Shown piece after piece: positions 1 to 12,700 of a stretch of DNA of 64,000 nucleotides (within the stretch, counting starts at the first letter, position 1; the number at the start of each line of letters is the position of its first letter). Origin of the DNA: Sabethes cyaneus (Eukaryota; Arthropoda; Insecta; Diptera; Culicidae). The notes below the pieces were generated by a model, which made no database searches, was not told where the DNA came from, and worked only from the letters and a program-made list of their open reading frames with translations. Location: contig NC_071354.1 in assembly GCF_943734655.1 (NCBI RefSeq), positions 192,794,911 through 192,858,910 of the forward strand, written 5' to 3'. The position numbers and the translations under genes are program-made.

Positions 1-716
1 AAGTAACAGAAAGAGATAGAATCTTTGTAGAACAATTTGTGTGTCGCAAGTTTTTCTATCACATTTATAGCAAAGTTTGATAGAAATATCAACTTGAGCT
101 ACAATTTTGTAATATGTTTGTTAGAATCATCAGATCGGGAAGCCTGAGGGCTAGTACTTGTACTTGTTAGTCATTATCAGGTCAGGACTCTAATTATTAA
201 AAATTTTATGCGAAAGAGATCACATCAGACAATAATATTAAAGCTAATTTGATTTTAAGGGAAATGTGTCGCAGGTAGATCATATTAGAATCAATATTCA
301 TAATTCAACATATCTATTCTTTGTTTTGAATGTTGACAACCTACGATTCCGCTTTCATTCGTTTTCCCACTAGGACCAACTAGTCATCCTACCACCCTAG
401 ACCCTAACCGAAACAACAGTATTGCTTATCGGAACGCACAGATAGCGTCGAACAGGTTCAATATCGATAATAATGGTTCTCCTATCTTTAATCTCAGCGC
501 GAATTGCTTCCAATTGGGCATGCTTCGATTGGTAATCGAATTTAGTTGATTGCGGCTATCGGAAGTGAATGGTTCAGAGCGAAGACAACGAAAGACGACA
601 GTGACTGAGTTGAGTGAAAAAGGAAATTTTTGTTTTTGGGGGGTAAAGTGATTAACCGGAAGTGATCTGATCAGGAATGTGATATTATAGTGATTTGGTA
701 AATTTAACGAAACAAA
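1..716. other. Upstream region of the cadherin-like gene
   Basis: There is no open frame of note. The last 150 bases before the ATG at 717 are purine-rich and probably hold the 5' leader. I could not choose a transcription start, because no TATA box with a matching initiator stands out. Confidence 0.4.
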
Positions 717-3700
717 ATGCCGAGCTCAAATTGCGTCGCCCAGGCAAATAGGATGTGGCGAACCATACGAAAGATATTAGTGGTGGCGTTTCTGCTGAAC
801 ATTTGTCGGAACACTTCAGTGGCGGCCCAAGGTAATCAGTCACGCACGCTGTTGTGCGAACGTTAAGGATAGTTGTTGAGCAATGTACTGCATTGATGAG
901 ACTGTCGTGTATTACACGACGTAGTGCCACTTTCGTCAAAAATCAATTATGCTATCGAATCGAAACCGGCGGATCTTATCACACAGAAAAACAATGGTCG
1001 GACATTTGCTTGATTAGACATTACTCATCTGTAGCCAAAACTTTCTGCTGAACAGTAAAATGCAAGAAAGGTGCCAAGATTGATAAGTACACATGTACCA
1101 TTTTATTATTGACATATATGGTTATTCTTATAAAAAAGTTTGTAATTAAAAAGTAAGTCAAGAGCGTTAGTCACCGCTTTACAAGTTTTACTTTGTTTCA
1201 TTTTGAAATTATGAAATAAATATTCCGTTATTTATGCAATCCGGCTCTAATTTATGCTACAAAGTATTTAAACAATTAAAGCAAAGCAATGCCATGGGTA
1301 TAAACGTCCTTCTTGATCCTTCTTTATCGACAGACTTCGCAGCCGGTTATTGGAGTACAGGAAAATTACGGGGCTAGTGCAAAGATCCTTTTAACTTTGT
1401 AACGGCACCGCCCAGTCGAGATTCGAACATACGACGACTGGCTTTGTTAGGCCAGCATCGTACCCCGGAGCTAACTGGGCGGGCAGACATAACCCGGAAA
1501 AGCTAAATTTATATTTCAGTATCTACTCCTATTAATTTAATTAGAATAAAAAGTTATTTCGCAAAGTTTTGTACTGTTGTCTTATAGCCTTGAGTGTACT
1601 GCCTCAACCAAGAAGAATTCGGAAAAGTTATGTATGGAGCATTTGCAGAGCAAGTTATTATGTACAATATTGCAGAACAAAGTTTTATTGTATCTTTTCT
1701 ATTTACTGTGCTACAATGCTGCTACCCCGTTGATAGCCAAGTGAACGTTCATTAGCGTCGTATTGCATCGCAAATGCAAAAGTTCAACAGCATTGTAGCT
1801 ATCTCTACAAATCTTTCAATAATAATTTTTCCAAATTCCGCTTGGTTGAGGCGGTACAGTGAAATGAATCAAAATTGCCCCGCCTATAATTACGAAAATT
1901 ATAGGCAAAGCAGACAAACAAAGCCTTTTTTCCTTATTTAGACATCCCGTCTCTTGTCAGGCACCACGCCCTCCCTTGTCAACGCCTTAATGATCATCGC
2001 CTCATGCCAAGGAACACGTATAAAAAGTCTTGTCGTTTTAGAGTTATGTCAAAACGTACATCATAGACATCTACGTCAACTATTATGTATATAGATAGAT
2101 AACAAGAAACAACAACTTTTTGCGTTGCAAAACCTTAGATGTGGTCACATCAGATGGAAAGCTCGAGACTAAAGTGAGCCTTTATTAAAAAGCTTACTTT
2201 TTAGGTCATTGGGTCATAGTCATTCCTTGGTGTGTAAACAATGGAATTGATGGAACTCGAGAGAGGTCCTATTGCCTACTGCATGAGTAAGTCGTCATCA
2301 TAACTTTTATGAATGCACCCACGCTCGCTTGTATAAGGGTAGAATAGGTAGTGATTGACAAATAGGTAAAGCCAAATAAACTGATAACATTCTAAGGTAT
2401 TAACAAGCAAGTGAAATGATAACTGATTCATACTTATAATCATCAACTGATTAAAACCTTTTTGAAATGGCTATAAATACTGGCCAACAAGGACTCTTCC
2501 AATTAAACCAAATTATTTTGCAGCCTAATTGAATTAAAGTAGAGTTTTATTCTATATGGGCGGTCCAGAAAACCCCGATTATTTAAACCACCAAGTGGGG
2601 AAAGTAACATTTATGATGCCCTCTTCTTTCACTTTTGATCAGAGCATTTCCAGCTCGAATATCAAATCAACTTGTCTCGATTATTTTTGATTGGAATGAA
2701 GTTTTTCTGATATGTTGGTTGAAACCCTATCCAGTTTTGTTTTAATTTTGTTTTGATCACCGTATATTTATGTATTGGCTTTCGGGTTGATGCTTCTCAG
2801 ATCAAAATCTGATGATGGCTGGGTGCAAACAGTACGAAACGTAATTTAAAAAAATTATGAATTTGGATTTTCACCGAGAAACATCAACCCGAAAGCCAAT
2901 ACACTACCCGCATTAATTGTAACAATACTCTAACCATAGACATTACCATCTATTTTCCAATCTAGAACCATTTGTTAAATGGTGCCGCACCGTGCTAAAA
3001 CAGTTGCCTGGTATAATATCAATTATATTAGTTATGGTTATTCGACAAGTAAGCATAAAAACAATGAGTCGTTAAAAATGTTCACCATACGAAAACGAGT
3101 GATTTTCCATACATATTTTTGAAGCGTAGGATATGATGAACATAATGATAATGATTGAACCATAATGTAAATGGCAGACGCCATCGAAATTTTTGTTTTT
3201 GGAATGTACTGTAACGGTTGATTGTATGGTGGATTATAAGAATTATAATAGCGATATGATTATGACCATTTTCACAACTGTTTTCATTTATGCGGGTATC
3301 CAGTTTTTTACGAGCCATAATGGCGGACGTGTTCGTAATATGTGAACAGCATTTTTGACATTTCCCTAATACATCGCACGTTTCCTTTCCGTACATTCCT
3401 TTAGATTTACCGTGAACGCGCGAAAAGAAAACGTGCGATGTATTAGGGAAATGTCAAAAATGCTGTTCAAAAGCTCAAAAGCAGGATATAACATTTATAG
3501 GTCGCCAGCGCCGACGTTCGCGTCCGATGAAATGGCCAATTTGTAATTAGTTTATTGTTTTTTTTTTATTACAAACGTGTTTCATTTTCCGTCATATTTG
3601 GTTGTGCTTTGTCTTCGCAGCTGCATTTACCGTTACGTATATTGTTTGTTTGAGCGTTCTTGTTGGAGCGTATTCGGCTTGGTGTCGAGTTGGCGCGTGT

Positions 3701-6700
3701 AAACTTGTCGTTTAGTTAGTTTTACTTATAAGTTTACAGCTACAGTTGAACACTCCTTTCGTCGGACGTCTGGAGATTAATTTGCTACCAAAAACAAAAT
3801 GATAAATCATAATTCGAGTCAATTATTAAATCACCAAGCAACAATGTTCTCGAATCTGCAACATCTACCAGATGTATCCCTTACATACTAGTATTTCCCG
3901 ACTCTCGGGACATTTATGAGAAAACGTAGAGTTCTTTGCGCTTCTCTTAACGACAAGATCGTCATCTAATTTTATTGTAATTTAATTTGATGAACGTTTC
4001 TTGTAGCATTTTTGCTCAGCTTTCCGATGGTGGTCTTAAAATTAAAATCAGTTGGGGGGATCATAGCGAAAACGGCGATTTACTGATAAAATCCAACATG
4101 GCAGCCAAATCCAAGATGACCTCCAGTTTTTTTTCACTTTTTTTTAAATTTGTATCATTTGTAGTTTGTTTCATAGCAAATTTTGAAAATATCATAGTAG
4201 GGTATAGTCGTTATCGTCGGGCTACTGCTATGGTCGGGCCATCACGATTTTACAGTGTTAGTAACTCATTATTATTATAGTAATGCGATTTTTTATTATT
4301 ATGCGAAGTTTTTCGTTTCCGTTTTTGCTGACAAATCCGCATCTGATTCTGAGGCTGTCATCGCTTCTGCTGGTGTTCCTGTTGATTTAGTAGACATAAG
4401 TACGTTAGAGATAACTCCAGTTATGATTTTGTCAGCTGCTAAAAAACTCAAACGTTCGTGCTGTCCGGGACCTAATGGTATTCCAGCTGTAGTTTTCACC
4501 CGTTATGCAGTGGCGCTAGTGGAGACTTTGTGCCTTATCTTCAATAAATCCTTCGAGCATGGAAAATTTCCGGATATCTGGAAGGAGTCATTCATATTTC
4601 CTGTGTTCAAAAGTGGCGATCGTCGGAATGTACGGAACTATCGTGGTATTACTAGCCTGTCTGCTGCATCCAAGCTGTTTGAAGTAGTAGTGAGTAATTT
4701 CATCCTCGCTAGAACAAAATGCAGTATCTCTACCGACCAACACGGATTTATGCCTGGTCGATCCGTAAGCACGAACCTAATGGATTTCACGTCCACCTGT
4801 ATAACCTACATGGAACAAAAATCACAGATTGACGTGATTTATACTGATTTGAAAGCCGCGTTCGATCGTATTGACCATAAAATACTGCTGCAGAAAATTT
4901 CACGGCTTGGCGCATCTCGGAATTTTACGAAATTGCTCAGTTCCTATTTGTGCGGCAGAATTCTACGTGTAGCTCGACTCCTGTTTCTCTTCCCAGCTTA
5001 CCAACTGCTCGGGTGTCCCTCAAGGCAGCAACATGGGACCTCTCCTGCTTGTGTTGTTTTTCAACGATATTGCGACGCTGCTTGGAGTGGGATGAAAACT
5101 GATGTATGCAGATGATCTGAAATTATATTCGGTGATTCGTTCTATAGATGACTGTGTCCGGCTGCAGAGGCTTTTAGATTTGTTTGTAGATTGGTGCAGG
5201 AAAAACTGGCTTGTGTTCAGCATCCCGAAATGTCAAGTAATGACTTTCCACCGCATTGCCAGTCCTATCGTCTACAACTATCAAATAAAAGAGCACGTAC
5301 TCACTAGAGTTGATGAAGTTATCGATCTGGGGGTACTGCTTGACGCCAAACTCACCTTCACTTCACCTTCCTTCAACCTCACCTTCACACGCACCACTGC
5401 AATAACAAAAGCTTCTCGACAATTAGGTTTCATCGCTAAAGTCGCTCGTGATTCCAATGATCCTCACTCTCTGTAGGCACTATATTGTTCATTAGTACGT
5501 CCACTCATTGAAAATGCTTGCTTGGTATGGTGCCCTTATCAGCTGACGCATCGAACGAGTTCAAAAACGTTTTGTGAGGCTTGCGGTGAGAGATTTACCT
5601 TAGCAAATCTACCGCCGTACCCCGATAGATGTCTCCTGGGTCTCCAGACACTCGAGCATTGCAGGAAAGTTCAGCTAGCAGTGTGTGTAGCGAAGATATT
5701 AATATATATAATATATTAATATATCGAGTCACCGACCATCCTGTCTGCCTTAAACTTTCGTGCGTCGCAACGCTCACTCCAATTGACCGGATTACTGCAG
5801 CCGCGATTCCACCGGACAACCTTTGGATCTTACGAACCAATAACGGCCGGCATTTGAACTTTCTCCGCCGTTGAAAGCCTTTTTGAGTTCAACGAACCGT
5901 CGTTTAAGTTTGTACAAAAATTAAATGGTGTAAGATTTTTATGAACATGACTTAGAATATTCAATAAGACATTTTTGTTAGTTGAATTTTAATTGAACAA
6001 ATAAACAAACCAATTATAACTATGATACAGCCATTGTAAAACTTCTTACTGTGATAGCTATCTTTTCACAATATTGCGAGTTTCAATCGTATATTCAAAA
6101 CACCGGTACTGAATTCAGAGACTAAATCTTTTAAAAAATAGTTTTCATGAAGTGTGTTGTGCTGCACACGAAGACTATAGGAAAATCTCCTCCAGTAAGG
6201 TGTTTGGAAAGGCTAAGGTGAAATAGTAGAAAAGCGCTATTTGTAAAGGTCGGGCCACTTGAGTAGTCATGGTTGGGCTACCATAATTTTAAGCGCTGAA
6301 GCACAATAATCGATAGAAAATGTCATCCACGTAAAATGTGATGAAATACAGCAAAATTAATACCTAGATTTTTTTAGGGTATTTGTACATATATGAGCCG
6401 TTGTTCACGGGATTCATTCTTTTCATGTCTCTATATAGAATTTCAATACGTATGTCTTAGATTTTCTGCGGTGGTCCAACCTGCACAACATGGCCCGATT
6501 ATGACAACATTTTTTGTCTTCACGTAAATGCCTATAACTTTTTTATTTTTGAAACGAAAGTTATGGGAGAATTCCAAAACGTGACTCAACCACGACGACA
6601 CTCCCCTAATTAAATGAAAATTGGGAATCTTGCTACAGATAATTGATTGTTTTATTCAGATGCCATTGCACACCTAATTTTATGAATGTTTCTTGTAGAA

Positions 6701-9700
6701 TTTTTTCTCAGCTTTCCAATGGTGGTCTTAAAACAAAAATCGGTTGGGGTCTCAAGGCGAAAACGGCAATTTGTTGATAAAATCCATCATGGCCGCCAAA
6801 AACTTTTTACTCCATTTGAAAGCCCTGTTCTACTTCTTTACAGAACCGGGCAATTTGTTTAGTATTTCATTTCAAATTTACGAAATATCACTGAACGGTA
6901 GATGGACGCAAGGGCTCATATCGGTCCTGTTGACCAGGCTGAACAGGAAACACGGAGCATAAAACTTTTACCTGACGCAGTTTCTATCAGGGCACGGTTG
7001 CTTCAGGCAATGTTCGCATCGCACGGTGATTCAAACAACGGGAATTATATTCGCATCGGTTCGGACACATAGCGACGCCTATCTGTCCAGAAGAAACACC
7101 GGAACACGTGGTTCTCCAGATGCCACCCCTGACCGTGAGAAACAAAGTGGGCGAAATGTGTCGGGAGGAGAGCATTGGGAATGCTGTCAGCAGGTTCTTA
7201 GCGCACATTGTTGACCAACGAAAGTGGAAGATCGGGACGGCCGCCAACTCTGTATCAGTACTCGTCAGGACAGGTGTACTGGAAGCGAAGCAACCGGCGT
7301 GTCAAGAAATCTTACGAAGGTAGCCATGACGGGACGTAAGTCTTATTGGTCATCATCTCTGGATCGGTACAGATCCTGAAAGATGCAGGGAAATTAGATT
7401 GTCGAGCGAAGGAATAAACGTTATGACGGTCGCCATCTCCGGATCGGTACACGTTTCGATAGCTTTATGGCGGAGTGTGATGACAACCTCCGAAGTAATG
7501 CAGCATTTCCTCACGAAAAAAATTCAAGGACATTGCCCAATTCATCGAACCTTACAGATTGGCATGTGACACTCGGACTTGTGAGCCTCGGATCAATTAC
7601 ATGTTTTTCAACCAATTCCTAAACTTTTGTTATAGTACGTATAACACAGATAAAAATTAAATAATTGAATCTTCTACGTCATCCTTGTGCCGTCCTCTTC
7701 GACATCTCAATTCAGTTTAGATTTGGACCACGCGTCGCTGATTTTCATGGAGTCTTTAAAGTCGCGGGCTACGTTCGACCTGGCCGAGCCAGCCCGAACT
7801 TTGATCCCTTCTGTTCCGGGTGCCGGTGGGATCGTTGAAGAGAACCATAACCTAATGGGACCTAACGAACTTTCAGCCATTAAATCATCTGGGCGATTAT
7901 TACTCCATCGACTAAACGTTTTGGAAACAATAAAAATTTGACAAAATTTCAAACAATTTAATGGATACAAGTTGAACTATCCAATGCATGATAATAACTA
8001 TGCAAACTATTGAACTAAATGTTTCTTGTCTTTGCAGAATGCACGTCGGAAACATTCGATTTCTCTCAGCCAATATTTAGAAGTCAACAGATATCCTTAT
8101 TAGATTTTGACAAAGCGGTAGTTACACATGTCGTTTCTGGAGTTGAGCGGGTCGAAGTCAGTGAATCAGCAGGTTACAACCTCTATCTAAGTGCCAAAAT
8201 CGACGGCCAATCTCAGCTAGTCATTAGCACTACACCAGAGTTCGAGCGCTACGCCGTAACGGAAAAATATCTCACGTTGCACTGCACGCTGGCCTTCACC
8301 TGCTCGGATGAGACTAAAATAACAATCCGAGTCCAAGTACCCATTAAAGAAGATGAAAATCTATATGAGCCCACTTTTTCCAAGAGTATATACGAGTTCC
8401 AGATTCCATTACCTCTTCCGAAGGATTTTGACTTCTCTTGCGCATCGGCAGCGGACGGTGTTAGTCATAACTATTATTGTAAAGTTTTGTGTAATCTAAT
8501 TAAAATCTAATAAAACCGTTTTTAGGGACAAATTGTTGCCACCGATTTCGATTTAACAGACAACAGCGTGACGTTCGCGATTGAGGATAACCCCTACTTT
8601 TATGTCGAAACACATCCGGGTGAATCTGAGAAGCATTTCGTTGCAAAGCTGAAAACTAAAGCTACTCTGACAAAGCTAGACAGTGTTATTTCGATAATAA
8701 TTACTGGAACGGTAAGTTGGTTCGGTGCTGGGGTGGAGCGATCAAATTTAATCTAATTATTATTGAGCTTCCAGGACGAAGGGAAAGAACCTAAAACGGG
8801 AACAGCTGAAGTACGAATATCAGGAGATCCGCTCATACCGTACATCGAACCTCCTCAGTTTCAGCAGTCGCTCTACAAGTATACCTATGCGTTGGATTCG
8901 GAGGCCTTTCCAATCATTCAAATAAGCCTGCAGGCTAACACCTTTGATAGTACAGTAAGATATGAGCTCAGTGGAGAGGATTCCCAGCTATTCGAGCTGG
9001 CTGTTGAGGCCAACAACGGCGGAGCCAGGATTTCACTGCGATCGGAGGCTGTGATTCCCGACGAAAAGACTTTCCTGAGTACGATCGTAACGGCCAGTCG
9101 ATCCGGAGCCGAGCTGGACGGTCGGACGGCCATCGTTGTACAACTGGAGCGTGCGGTTAAAACGGTGCCATCCTTCGAGCAGTCCATGTACGGTGGAAGC
9201 GTCAGCGCCGAGAAAGTGATCACGATGGAACGGAACATTCAACTGAAGGTCGAAACAAACGGGGAGGATGTAGTGCCTGTGCTGGTTGGAGAAGATGCGA
9301 AATATTTCCGAGTTAGCAAGGTTGAACACTCGATCAGTTTGGCTGGTTCGGAGGAACTAACCGATGAAGTGTTGAAGGACAAGTTCTACTTTCACTTCGC
9401 TGTGGAGGCACGGAAGGCCGATGTGGACTCCGGAGTTGCGTTTGTGGTTTTGGACGTTCTGAAGGCGGATGAAGTTGTTCCAAAGTTCGAACAATTGTAC
9501 TATGAGGGTACTATTACGGAAACGGGAGAGTTGGATATGGTAGAAGTACGAATTGCCGAGGAGACCTATGAGGAGAGCCTGCAGTTTACGTATTCGGGTG
9601 ATACAGACTTATTCTTATTTTCAAGAGATCAAAATAAGATAACCATTGCTCCAAATGAAGTTACTGAAGATAAACTAGCAGGGAAGGTGTATCTTTTGGT

Positions 9701-12700
9701 GAAAATAACTGCTTCTTTGGAGGAGGAAGCCGTTGCGGAAACGATTGTGGTTATAAGAGTTGTGAGGCCATCGATAGTCATTCCAGCTTTCGAACATAAC
9801 TTCCTCCAAGGTCAACTCATTGCAGCAACACAGGAACTAACGGCACTGAAAGTAGTATTAGTTCCAGAAACTTTTACGCCAGAGACCCTCCTCAATCTTC
9901 AAGACTCAAAAAATCTATTCGAGTTGAAACCCACTGACGTTTCTAATGAGTTTATGGTTGTTTTGAAAGAAGACGTCACGATTCCAGGGGACTCACATTT
10001 GACACTAACTCTAGAGGCAACCAATCCGAAGTCATTAGCTGTTAACTGCTTCATACTGATCGAAGTACTTCATACGCAGCCGGTTACTCCGGCATTCGAA
10101 CAACCGCTTTATCTGGGTCAAATAGATAGTAACAACCAGCTGGAAGAACTTATACTGAAACTAAAAACGGGAACATACGACAGTTCGGTCGTGTTTTCAT
10201 TATCCGATCACGATGCTGAACTCTTTGTATCGCGGAAACTGGACACCAACGAACTGCTGATCACACTAAAAGAAACTGTCAGCGAAGAGGATCTTGCCGA
10301 TCGTAGCAGCCTGCGTTTGAACGCTCACGCAAGAATGGGCGATTCGTTAGAGACTTCCGTTCCGGTGGTGATATTTATTCAAGGAGCAGAAGTGAAGTTT
10401 CCCATGTTCGAGAAACCGCTCTACAAGTCCCGCATTGGTACGGACCTTCAGCTGGTGCCGTTTGAGCCCATCAAATTCACGGAGGATTTCATTGCCGAAG
10501 AACTGGAGCTGAAGATACTGCTGAGTAATACGGATTTATTCCTGGCGGTGTTGAACGAAGAGCTGCAGAGCGTGGCGATCAGTTTGAGCCGAGAATTGAC
10601 CCCGAATGATTTAGATGGACTGGAAAGGTTTGAGTTTGTTGTGCAGGTTTTGAACCCTGCCGTTGGATCCGGGTTTACCACAATTCTGGTTGATATCGTG
10701 CGTGAAGTGGTGGTACTTCCGGAGTTTACTGCAGCTTCTTACAGTGGAACAATCGTGGAAGCTACGATGGAAATGAGTTTTTCGGAGACAATAACCCTGA
10801 AGGATGGAACCGTGACGGATGAGGTGTCTTATCAAGTGCTTGGCGAAGATGGTGGCCTGATTAATTTGGCGATAAATGAAGATGGAAGTTTAAAGTTGAC
10901 ACTCAGGGAAGGAATTACAGCGGAGGACCTCAAAGAAAAATGGCAACTTAATTTTGTAGTTCATGCCAGTAACCCTGGCAGTCCGGTAGCGTCGACCGGT
11001 GTGGTCGTGCGAATAATTCGCCCAATGCAAGCAACCTTCACAATGCCATCTTTCTCTGGTATTCTACAGGAAGGTCAATTGATAGTAAATTTTGGAACTA
11101 ACCAAGTTAAGTTAAAGGAAGGAACGATGCAGGAAGATACTCAGTTTTTACCAACCGGGGATGATTATGAACTGTTCGAGGTATCCCTTCAGCCGGAAAG
11201 TGTGATTCAAGTAGCCCTAAAATCCACGGTTAACTGGATCCAAATTCGTAATCGAGCTCACCTTGGCTTCCACTTGGAAGCTTCAAACCCTGGAAGTGAC
11301 AGATCTTACGCAACAATTTTTGTAACAGTTGAAAACAACCCGGTCGTTACGCCCGTATTCACCAAGGTCCTCTATCGGGGATCACTGCAGAAGACGACCA
11401 AAGAAATTACCTTTTCCGCATCAGAAATCATCACCCTAGAAAGTGACAGCATAACTGACACCCTATCGTTTCGAGTTATTAAAGACGATCAAGCAATGTT
11501 CGATGTTACTCGAGATGCTAACAAATTCAAGGTTGTTCTGAAGGAGACTGTCACCGAGCAGGACTACGAAGGACGGGATTTGTTGAGCTTCCAAATTGAA
11601 GCCAACAACCAGTACGGACCAACAGACAGCACCACGGTCATAATCGAAATACAGCTGGATGAAATTATTTCTCCCCAGTTTGTGAACTTCATGTACGAAG
11701 GATCGATTGCTGAGGGATCGACGGAGATAAATTTGAGCAAAGAAATAACCTTCCGTGATGGTACGTTTGGTCCAGCAACTACGGTAGGTCTCCTCGATGG
11801 GGATTCCAATTGGTTCAATGTACAAAGATCGGATTCGTTGGTGACGATTTCGGTGAAAAGTGCCAGCACAATCGAATGGGAACAGATAAAGGCTCGAAAT
11901 TACCTCGGCTTTGCAGTTCAAGCTACAAATCCAGGAAGTCCGGTTGTTGATGCATTCGTAACCCTAGACATACTTCGCCCGGCAATTGTAAGCCCCAAGT
12001 TTAAAAGTTCATCATTTCAAGGTTATTTGGAGGAAGGTCAACGGCTGGTAACATTCCCCGATGGCAAGGCAATTGAGCTGGAGGAAAGTAGTTTGCTTTC
12101 GGGATACACTTCTGAACTACTTGACAACGATCATAACCTTTTCGAACATGAAGTAGAGAGCAATCGAGTAGTAGTTTCACTGAAAAACGATGTCACCGAA
12201 GAACAGTTAGAGAACAAAATTTATTTACAATTTACTGTGGCTATCAGTAATCCCGGCAGTGAAAAATCCCTGGCAACCGTTGTTGTAGACTTGAAGCGCG
12301 AAGCAATTCCTGTCAAAATCCCGATGTTTGAGAAAACAGTTTACCACGCTACGATCGGATCCGATTACAGACTAAGCGTAGAAAATTCCATTTATGTTTC
12401 GGAAGGAACGTACACCGATGATGTTCTGTTTATGATAGTGGAATCAAATAGTGACTTGATTAGAGTTGTTCAGAATCAAAGAGAAGCCATGATTCAGCTA
12501 GCGAGAACGATAACTGCAGAGGATTTGGAGGGCTTGGAAAGCATACACCTGACCATCAAGGCTGTCAACGAGCTAGCTTGGAGCAACTGTTTCCTTTACG
12601 TGTCACTTCCAGTCGATGAAAATGAACCCTGCACTCCATTGCCACCAATAATCGATTGTACGGATTGCTATGACTGCTCAACTGGAGAACCTCTTGACGA

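Larger units (their letters stand above)
832..8037 (+). other. Intron 1 of the cadherin-like gene, filled with transposons
   Basis: The donor is AAG/gtaatc and the acceptor ctttgcag/AATGC. Separate entries cover the SINE, two inverted-repeat elements, two LINE fragments and a dispersed repeat inside it. The stretches 1488-2770, 2904-3343, 3469-3988, 5876-6686 and 7331-8037 hold AT-rich sequence without a convincing gene. The stretch 7331-7520 carries a short imperfect duplication (GGATCGGTACA) that may be the 3' tail of the R1-type fragment just before it. Confidence 0.75.

Noticed and set aside
3082..3396. 104-codon minus-strand frame
   Set aside because: It overlaps the hairpin arm and has no domain or splice context.
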